Source of the DNA: Candidatus Sediminicultor secundus
Lineage (GTDB): Bacteria > Atribacterota > JS1 > SB-45 > 34-128
Length of the DNA stretch: 7,957 nt
Direction: 5' to 3'
Assembly: GCA_002849045.2 (NCBI GenBank)
Contig: NCRO01000278.1
Coordinates: 1 to 7,957, forward strand
Position 1 is the first letter of the stretch, and every line of letters starts with the position of its first letter. The position numbers and the translations under genes are program-made. The notes beneath the pieces were generated by a model, which saw nothing but the letters and a program-made list of their open reading frames with translations, did not search any database and was not told where the DNA came from. Positions 1 through 5,504 of this stretch are shown piece after piece.

Positions 1-2055
1 ATAGACAATCATTATTTGGTCTTTAAGTCTTTCCACGGGGAATCTTATTTCATACTCATTCTTTTCCAAATCTGAAGCGAACCATTTATCATCCATATTA
101 AAATAATCACCGCTAAAATTATAATCAATCATTACCATCGATAATGCCTTAAAACTAAGTTCCACTTCGGGAATAGGCTTTTTTGAAATTACATTGCTTC
201 TAAATTTTTTAATTTTTATTACTGCTTCTTTGAATAATTTATCTTTGGGATTATCAATATAACATTTACATTCAACATCAGGTGGGTAAATAAAATCAAA
301 ACCAATCTGTTCCATTACTTTGTTAACTTCAGAAATATCAGCAGAAATAGGTTGCTCAAGTAATTTGAAGTTCTTCTTATGGAGTTCATCAATTACTGAA
401 TATGGAATCCTTAAAATATAATATTTTATCCCATCCTTCTCAATATAATCTTCTAAAAAAACAACACTTGCTGCAGGAGCAATTATAAAAAACTTTTTTC
501 TAATTTTATCTCTTAAAATGGAGTGAATATTATCAATAAAACCTCTATCCATTACATACTCAGTTTTTACTTTCCCATTATTCTTCCATTTAAAAACTAA
601 CACATGATCATATCCTAAGTACCCATCCAGTTCAATTCCAGCCAAGTTATGAATCTCATCTCTGCACTGAAAGAGCTCTAAAGCAAATTTTCGATATTCA
701 ATAAAAGGAAGTTCTTTAAGCATCTTCATATCGTAAAGCCCAGCATTGTAATGAGCAAATGATTTGTGTTTTAAATGTTTTCCTTTGTTACCAATTTTTT
801 CTCTAAGACTAAGCAACCTTTTAATCATCGTATAAAGAGAATATTTTGAGGAATCAATCATAATCCATCTTCTTTTAAGTTTTTCTGCTACTGCTCCAGC
901 AGTACCACTTCCTGCAAAAGCATCCAAAACAATATCTCCTTCTGTAGATCCAGCTCTTATAATCCTATCTAATAGTTCCTCTGAATTTTCTGTCGGGTAA
1001 TTCCATGATTGAGTGTATCCTTTTATATCAGTCCAATCGCTTCCTAAATGCCGCCAAGTTCTAATTAATTCTGGAAGACCATTTCGAGGATTTATCCTAA
1101 TAAATCCTTTTTTAATCATCTTATCTACTTGCTCTTGTTTCCACATCCATCGTCTCTTTCTTGGTGGCTTTATTTCTTTTCCAAAAAAAATTCTGGATGG
1201 ATTGTCTAATTTTTTAGACGATGCATGCATTTCTATCCATTTTTGATTTCTAAGAAAAAGTTTTCCTTTCTCAATTTTTACTTCACAATCAATAAAAACG
1301 TCTGAGATACTTTCAATTATATTCATCTTATCAATATCTTCTTTCAATTTTATTCCAATTTCATAAGGTTCTTCAATGTTTACATGCTTAAAATAATAAT
1401 TTTCAGTTTTGGAATAAAAAAATACAGAATCTGTAGATATATAAAATTTATTTCCTTCGCTTTTTAATCTTTTCGTCCTATTTATAATAATTTCATTCCT
1501 AAAATTTTGCTTCCCAAAAATCTCATCTAACAGTGTTTTCATATAATGCCCAAAATGATAATCAATTCTCATGTAGAAGCTACCATCATCCGAGAGTATT
1601 TCTTTTAATAAGATTATCCTTTGCCTCAACCACTCTAAATATTTAGCACCTATTAGTTTTGCTGAGTATGCTCCTACATCTCCTCTACCATAAATATCGC
1701 CTGTCCCAAAAGGAGGGTCAATGTAGATTAATCTTACTCCCTTAGAACCATTAGAATTTTTTAATCTCCCTTCTTCTTTCCATTTAATTAAAGTCTTTAA
1801 AATCTGAAGATTGTCCCCAAAAATCAACAAATTATGCCACTTATTTTCATATATATTTCCAAAAACCTTTTCTTTTTGAAGAGGAACGGCCATCGTTTCT
1901 GCTAAAATATCTACCTCTCTTGTTTTTCCAGTATAAATTAATTCGGTTTCTTGTTTATTTTCAAAAAGTAACCACTTATATTCCTCAGGAATTGGTTTTC
2001 CTTCTTTTAATAATTCACTAATAGCTCTAATCTGATCTTTACTTGGTTTATTCAT
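1..2055 (-). CDS. Type III Mod-like adenine-specific DNA methyltransferase, partial (C-terminus beyond left edge)
   Basis: The frame is open from an ATG at 2055 to the window edge, giving 685 residues without a stop. It is a beta-class amino-methyltransferase: catalytic motif IV DPPF (residues 113-116, in IYIDPPFGTGD) precedes the AdoMet-binding motif I FAGSGT (380-385). Between them lie SDDGSFYMRID (155-165), HYMKTLLDEIFG and a variable segment of about 180 residues that probably reads the target. WTDIKGYTQSWNYPTEN just before motif I is typical of type III Mod and related large methylases. By family it transfers a methyl group from S-adenosylmethionine to adenine N6, protecting host DNA. 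Residues 400-685 form a C-terminal region that I cannot assign to a named domain. The start is supported by AAAGGA 8 nt upstream. A Res helicase-endonuclease partner would be expected downstream, off the left edge; an orphan methylase is the alternative. The enzyme class is sure; the type III assignment is likely. Confidence 0.93.
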   Translation of the reverse strand, partial: MNKPSKDQIRAISELLKEGKPIPEEYKWLLFENKQETELIYTGKTREVDILAETMAVPLQKEKVFGNIYENKWHNLLIFGDNLQILKTLIKWKEEGRLKNSNGSKGVRLIYIDPPFGTGDIYGRGDVGAYSAKLIGAKYLEWLRQRIILLKEILSDDGSFYMRIDYHFGHYMKTLLDEIFGKQNFRNEIIINRTKRLKSEGNKFYISTDSVFFYSKTENYYFKHVNIEEPYEIGIKLKEDIDKMNIIESISDVFIDCEVKIEKGKLFLRNQKWIEMHASSKKLDNPSRIFFGKEIKPPRKRRWMWKQEQVDKMIKKGFIRINPRNGLPELIRTWRHLGSDWTDIKGYTQSWNYPTENSEELLDRIIRAGSTEGDIVLDAFAGSGTAGAVAEKLKRRWIMIDSSKYSLYTMIKRLLSLREKIGNKGKHLKHKSFAHYNAGLYDMKMLKELPFIEYRKFALELFQCRDEIHNLAGIELDGYLGYDHVLVFKWKNNGKVKTEYVMDRGFIDNIHSILRDKIRKKFFIIAPAASVVFLEDYIEKDGIKYYILRIPYSVIDELHKKNFKLLEQPISADISEVNKVMEQIGFDFIYPPDVECKCYIDNPKDKLFKEAVIKIKKFRSNVISKKPIPEVELSFKALSMVMIDYNFSGDYFNMDDKWFASDLEKNEYEIRFPVERLKDQIMIVY

Positions 2056-2184
2056 TTTCTCCATCCTTTATCATTTGTATAAAATGGGAACTAGTTTCAA
2101 CATTTGACGTAATTAATTTAAAAGTTAATCCTTCTTTTTTGCACCCTTATAAAAAGGTTTTCACAGTAGAAATAATCCTTTTAC

Positions 2185-2219
2185 ATTATATATTATATTC
2201 TCATTTTTTTACTTTTGGA
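2185..2219 (-). promoter_or_regulatory. Possible promoter of the methyltransferase gene
   Basis: The 299-bp gap between the methyltransferase start and the PLD gene end is very A+T-rich and has no convincing ORF. Reading the minus strand, two overlapping TATAAT boxes occur (2197-2192 and 2190-2185). The first has a weak -35 candidate, TTCCAA, 17 nt upstream. This would leave a leader of roughly 125 nt. TATAAT matches are common by chance in such sequence, so this is only a candidate. Apart from a weak CCTT/AAGG hairpin near 2144-2158, I see nothing else in the gap. Confidence 0.25.
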
Positions 2220-2347
2220 AACGAATAAATATTTTCTCAACTATATTATGGAAATTAATCATATAAGACTATATTTCAAACTTCTTCCATTTAAATAATA
2301 CTACAAATTTTTGAATAATCCTTCTTTTAAGTAACAGTTTTTGGTTA

Positions 2348-2366
2348 ACAGTTATCAGTTAACTGT
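2348..2366 (-). repeat. Short inverted repeat enclosing the PLD gene stop codon
   Basis: ACAGTTA and TAACTGT form a perfect 7-bp stem around a 5-nt loop, and the TGA stop of the PLD gene (2357-2355) lies in the loop. GTTAAC and CAGTT recur nearby (2332-2366), giving a degenerate tandem look. The stem is A+T-rich and lacks a clean U-run, so it is a poor intrinsic terminator, although it might protect the 3' end of the message. It may instead be a small dispersed repeat that has supplied the last codons of the gene. Confidence 0.45.
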
Positions 2367-3164
2367 AATTATTATGCTCTCTTCTTTCCATTCCTCCCAT
2401 TCGAGGTTGGTTATTCCGGGTAGTTGAGTTAGGTCTTGCGGTTCTTTGAATCCTTTACATTGGCTTTCTCTTAGGTTGATTATTTTCTGAGCGAGAGGTT
2501 CGCTTATTTTTAATATTTTTATCAGTTCATCCTGAGATGCAGTGTTGATATTTATGACTTTATCTTCCGGTTTTGCGGAAGTGGGAGAAGTGGGTAAGAA
2601 ATCTACTTTGGCTATTTCATATAATTGTCGGGTTCTTTCCATACTGTATTTATTGGCCCATAGGTTTACAAATTGATTCTGAAATATTTCAATGATTTCC
2701 GGGTCGTCTATTACCATTAGATTTTCGTCATTTCGATTATTGGCGGAAAAGGTCCAGTTGTAGGAACCGGTAATCAGTAGGCGGTTGTCGATGATGGCGA
2801 ATTTATGGTGCATAATATAATTGTTGGAACTGATTCTTATAGCGATTCCATTCTGCACCAGGAAACGGGATTGGCTGTACTGGTAATCAACCTGGTCTTT
2901 ATCCAAATAGAGCCTTACCTTTACCCCTCGCTCGCGGGCTTTTATAAGAGGGAGGGCGATTTCTCTATCGGTGAAGATGTACATGGCTATGTTGATAAAG
3001 GCCTGGGCCTGGTTGATATTTTTGATGATTTCTTTTTGAGGATTGTCGTATAGAGAGAAGTAGACTTCGGTTTTGGCAAGGGTGAAAATAGATATAGTTA
3101 GGGAAAGGACAATTACGAGAAAGGTAAGAATACTATATTTAGTATTCCTTTTAAAATAGTGCAT
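2355..3164 (-). CDS. Secreted or membrane-anchored phospholipase D-like nuclease with C-terminal helix-hairpin-helix domain
   Basis: The 269-residue protein opens with a basic stretch and a hydrophobic segment (about 10-30, ending TLA before KTEVYF), either a signal peptide or a membrane anchor, so it should act outside the cytoplasm. Residues 33-175 form one PLD domain with a single HKD motif: H119, K121 and D126, then GSYNWT at 133-138. Single-HKD members of the Nuc family dimerise to build the active site and cut DNA or RNA without a metal. Residues about 201-260 (ININTASQDEL, later LTQLPGI) are a ComEA-type helix-hairpin-helix, which binds DNA non-specifically. The combination suggests extracellular DNA degradation or processing linked to uptake. 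No strong Shine-Dalgarno site precedes the ATG. Coding sequence here is G+C-richer than its neighbours: 26 of 60 bases at 2401-2460 against 11 of 60 at 6001-6060. This suggests a different origin from the defence genes. The domain call is firm; the role is inferred. Confidence 0.92.
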   Translation of the reverse strand: MHYFKRNTKYSILTFLVIVLSLTISIFTLAKTEVYFSLYDNPQKEIIKNINQAQAFINIAMYIFTDREIALPLIKARERGVKVRLYLDKDQVDYQYSQSRFLVQNGIAIRISSNNYIMHHKFAIIDNRLLITGSYNWTFSANNRNDENLMVIDDPEIIEIFQNQFVNLWANKYSMERTRQLYEIAKVDFLPTSPTSAKPEDKVININTASQDELIKILKISEPLAQKIINLRESQCKGFKEPQDLTQLPGITNLEWEEWKEESIIITVN

Positions 3165-3403
3165 CTTTTAATGTACCCTTTTCGATTTATTTTAATAGTT
3201 TGCGAAAAATGTGCTTGTATTAAAAAAAATCAGAAACACAAAAATACATTAGTTGTGGGAGAACAAGAGAAGACCGCATGCTCCATTATTATAGGTGATA
3301 CAAGATTGAAATACAAACCTTTATATATATTCGGCATAAGTTTTAAAAATCCTGCTTTTTTAGGAGAAAATTTTCAGATGTTGGTTGTTGGTTAGTAGTT
3401 TCC
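3165..3403. other. Intergenic region upstream of the PLD gene
   Basis: This A+T-rich gap contains no gene I can support. It should hold the PLD gene promoter, but no -35/-10 pair stands out. Next to the mobile-element remnant, 3381-3400 is a low-complexity run built from TTGGTTG and GGTTAGTAG units, recalling the CAGTT/GTTAAC repeats at the other end of the PLD gene. Its open plus-strand reading frame has no recognisable motif and no ribosome site. Confidence 0.4.
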
Positions 3404-3534
3404 GGGGTCACGTCTTGCAATATCACTTTTCATCTTCCCGTTTTAATTTTTTTAATCGCCCTGCTCACTGTAGTATATTCACGCCAATATATTCTGCTAT
3501 CTATTTTGTTATATTGCAAGACAGTATCTGACCC
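3404..3534 (-). mobile_element. 131-bp decayed, internally deleted REP-transposase (Y1/IS200-like) element
   Basis: The ends are inverted copies of one another. GGGTCA (3405-3410) followed by TCTTGCAATAT (3413-3423) faces ATATTGCAAGA (3511-3521) followed by TGACCC (3529-3534); the 11-bp inner arms match perfectly, while the outer spacer is 2 nt on one side and 7 nt on the other. Between the arms is only the 3' tail of a transposase gene on the minus strand, so most of the element has been lost. It begins 29 bp after the OLD-family stop codon and may fold into a long stem that ends or protects that transcript. The same terminus recurs at the right edge of the window. Assignment to the REP-associated tyrosine transposase family rests on the encoded tail. 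Confidence 0.75.
3430..3500 (-). pseudogene. Frameshifted C-terminal remnant of a REP-associated tyrosine transposase
   Basis: Read on the minus strand from 3500, one frame gives IAEYIGVN. A shifted frame then gives TTVSRAIKKIKTGR and a TGA stop at 3432-3430. Adding one T after GTGAAT would join them as IAEYIGVNYTTVSRAIKK, close to the helix-turn-helix tail (IAEYLGVHYSTVSRAIK type) that I know from REP-associated transposases. All upstream catalytic sequence is gone: the element's other terminus begins 10 bp away, and a TAG stands just before IAEY in frame. About 23 codons therefore survive with a single-base deletion. The reading is my own translation plus memory of the family, not a database search. 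Confidence 0.72.
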
Positions 3535-3563
3535 TATATGACTTTATTTCTTTTCAAAACTCT

Positions 3564-5372
3564 TTATTCAATTTTCTTATATATTTCGTCAATAAACGTT
3601 TTTATTTCTTTTTTATTATCTGTTTTTTTCCATTCATCTTTTGTCATACGATAAAAAACTTCTATGTTTAAACCATTCTTAAAATTTTTACACAATCCCA
3701 TATCATATAAGTATTTTTCAACATCTGTAGTATCACTGATTTCTATTGATGAAGATTTAATTACTTCAATTCTTGGATTTTTAGTATTTTCTCCTTCTTG
3801 TTCTTTAATTTTTGCAACAATACATTTTTTGATTTGTTCATGATGGCAGTAATTTTCTATTTCACGCTTCGTTAATTTTTTAAAGTCTGCTCCGTCGCTT
3901 TCGCATTTACTTTTTATTCTTTCGCACCATTTATCTTTACCATTCTTGCTATCATCACCATCTACTATTACTGAATAAAAATTATTACCTTTCAGCTTTT
4001 TAAATAAATCTAAATCAGCATAATTCTTTAATGAGCTGCCACCACCAATTACACAAAGAATGTTATCACTTTCAAGGTGTTTTCCCAAAACCGTTTTAGC
4101 GTAAGCTTTTAAAAAATGGATTTCATCTTTTCCTTCAACAAAAATTAAATATTTAGTTTCTTCTAATAAATTATAGTCTGGTTTTATACCCAATTCTTTA
4201 ATAATTTGATCTATTATGTCTTGATTTTCTTTTTCATAATGTGAAATACCATTTGAGTCTTTTGTGACCAAAATAGAATTTTCACCTCCAGTTGCTCCTG
4301 CAAAAATTGGAGAATGTGTTGTTAAAAAGAATTGTGCATTGTCAGAAATTTTAATAATAGAATTAAGTAAATCTTCTTGGGCAGAAGGATGTAAATAAGT
4401 TTCTGGGTCTTCGATAGCAAATATTTGATTTTGAACATTCTTTTTACTTGCTAGATATTCAAAATAGGCGACCATAAGTAATCTTTTAAATCCTGTACCC
4501 TTGTGAGAAATTGGAACATCAAAATTGTGTCCTTCAAATTCTAAGTTAAGGTCAAATTTTTTTAATGACTTGGACCAATCAAAATCAGTTGTAGGATTTA
4601 GTTTTTTAAGGTTGGACACATTTTTCGTCATGTATTTTCTAATCTCTTCAAACTCGTTTGCTAATTCAGCTTTCAATCCCTTTTCAATTTCACTTGTTTT
4701 ATCTTTAGAATTTTCAAAATAATTTGAAATTATTGGCTTAAATTGTGATTGAAAATTTGTGGCTTGAACATCTAAATCTTGTTCTGCATCGAAAAAAGAA
4801 TATTCTGGTAATTTTATCGCATATGTTTTTTCAATATTTGTTATAAAATCGGTAAGCTCATAATACGTATCTTTTCTGTCCTTGTCTTTTAATATTTCTT
4901 TAATTTGTTCTATCCTATCAACATTCTTTTTCCCTCTACCTGATTTTTTAGGTTCTTCTCCCAAATCAGAAATTATTTTATTTAAATCTTGCTCCTTCTT
5001 GTTCCAAAGATCTTGATACTGTTCTTCTGTAAAGTCATGGCAAAGATAATATTCTGATGGTTTAATTTTTCCGTTTATTATCGAAAAGTCTTTTTTTATA
5101 GTAATCAGATTGCTAGAATCTAAAGCGAGATTATCAACTTCAACTGAGGGAGAAAAAGATATTTCAATACTTGTACTTTCTTCCTCTTGTTTTCCTTTGA
5201 ATACATCTTTAATATCAAATTTCCTTGTATTGAAAAAACATTCTAATGCTCTAAGTATAATAGATTTGCCAGCGTCATTTTTTCCAACAAAAGTATTTAG
5301 ATTAGAAATTTCAAGTTTTTCTAATCTTTCAATACCTCTATAGTTCCTAATTGTAATGAATTTTAAATACAT
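3564..5372 (-). CDS. OLD-family ATP-dependent nuclease (ABC ATPase fused to TOPRIM)
   Basis: The 602-residue protein has an ABC/SMC-like ATPase half followed by a TOPRIM nuclease half. Walker A is GKNDAGKS (30-37), the signature region is around SHKGTG (289-294), Walker B is FAIEDPE (318-324) and the H-loop is TTHSP with H353. A charged, partly coiled insertion (about 110-260) includes a basic GRGKK patch at 145-149. The TOPRIM core shows FVEGKDE with E413, IGGG (442-445), VDGDD with D471 and D473, and REIENY (503-508). OLD proteins use ATP-driven dimerisation to control metal-dependent DNA cleavage, and many act in anti-phage defence. The start has AAAGGAG (5386-5380) 7 nt upstream. No UvrD-like helicase adjoins it, so it is not canonical Gabija GajA; class 1 OLD, or a fused PARIS-like AAA-TOPRIM protein, are the alternatives. 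It follows the STAND nuclease gene by 132 nt and probably shares its role. Confidence 0.92.
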   Translation of the reverse strand: MYLKFITIRNYRGIERLEKLEISNLNTFVGKNDAGKSIILRALECFFNTRKFDIKDVFKGKQEEESTSIEISFSPSVEVDNLALDSSNLITIKKDFSIINGKIKPSEYYLCHDFTEEQYQDLWNKKEQDLNKIISDLGEEPKKSGRGKKNVDRIEQIKEILKDKDRKDTYYELTDFITNIEKTYAIKLPEYSFFDAEQDLDVQATNFQSQFKPIISNYFENSKDKTSEIEKGLKAELANEFEEIRKYMTKNVSNLKKLNPTTDFDWSKSLKKFDLNLEFEGHNFDVPISHKGTGFKRLLMVAYFEYLASKKNVQNQIFAIEDPETYLHPSAQEDLLNSIIKISDNAQFFLTTHSPIFAGATGGENSILVTKDSNGISHYEKENQDIIDQIIKELGIKPDYNLLEETKYLIFVEGKDEIHFLKAYAKTVLGKHLESDNILCVIGGGSSLKNYADLDLFKKLKGNNFYSVIVDGDDSKNGKDKWCERIKSKCESDGADFKKLTKREIENYCHHEQIKKCIVAKIKEQEGENTKNPRIEVIKSSSIEISDTTDVEKYLYDMGLCKNFKNGLNIEVFYRMTKDEWKKTDNKKEIKTFIDEIYKKIE

Positions 5373-5386
5373 AATAAATCTCCTTT

Positions 5387-5415
5387 AATTAAAACAGGGA
5401 CAACCCCGGTCTCTG
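5387..5415 (-). terminator. Terminator-like hairpin between the STAND-nuclease and OLD genes
   Basis: On the minus strand, CAGAGAC (5415-5409) pairs with GTCCCTG (5401-5395) around a CGGGGTT loop, 6 of 7 pairs with one A-C mismatch, followed directly by TTTTAATT. This is an island of G+C in very A+T-rich surroundings. It could terminate or attenuate transcription from the upstream gene, since only 22 nt separate the stem from the OLD start codon. Alternatively it is the relic of another small palindromic element. The mismatch and short T-run keep confidence low. Confidence 0.35.
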
Positions 5416-5419
5416 TCAC

Positions 5420-5438
5420 ATATCTTCAAAAGAGATAT
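5420..5438. repeat. Small A+T-rich inverted repeat in the STAND-OLD gap
   Basis: ATATCT (5420-5425) and AGATAT (5433-5438) are inverted around a 7-nt spacer. Each arm is close to self-complementary, as expected of some protein-binding sites, but six A+T-rich base pairs can easily arise by chance here. The rest of the 132-bp gap shows no clear promoter for the OLD gene. Confidence 0.2.
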
Positions 5439-5504
5439 TTAAAGTTAGGGATGAATTTCTGTATCTAAAAATAAACGAAAACAGATCTTTTTAGTATTTT
5501 TTCT

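Noticed and set aside
1183..1190. Run of eight T on the coding strand of the methyltransferase, a possible phase-variation tract as in some mod genes
   Set aside because: Eight is short for a slipping tract, it encodes Ile-Phe-Phe in frame, and similar runs are frequent in this A+T-rich sequence.
1013..1246. Plus-strand open frame of 77 codons
   Set aside because: It lies wholly opposite the methyltransferase, whose frame is continuous and motif-bearing; there is no ribosome site or recognisable domain.
2043..2228. Plus-strand open frame of 61 codons in the methyltransferase-PLD gap
   Set aside because: It overlaps the methyltransferase start region on the opposite strand and has low-complexity content; nothing supports translation.
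3159..3395. Plus-strand open frame of 78 codons in the gap upstream of the PLD gene
   Set aside because: It shows no Shine-Dalgarno site and no recognisable motif, and it overlaps the expected PLD promoter region.
3564..5372. Gabija GajA assignment for the OLD-family gene
   Set aside because: Canonical Gabija needs an adjacent UvrD-like GajB helicase; the downstream neighbours are a mobile-element remnant and a PLD nuclease, and the upstream neighbour is the STAND protein.
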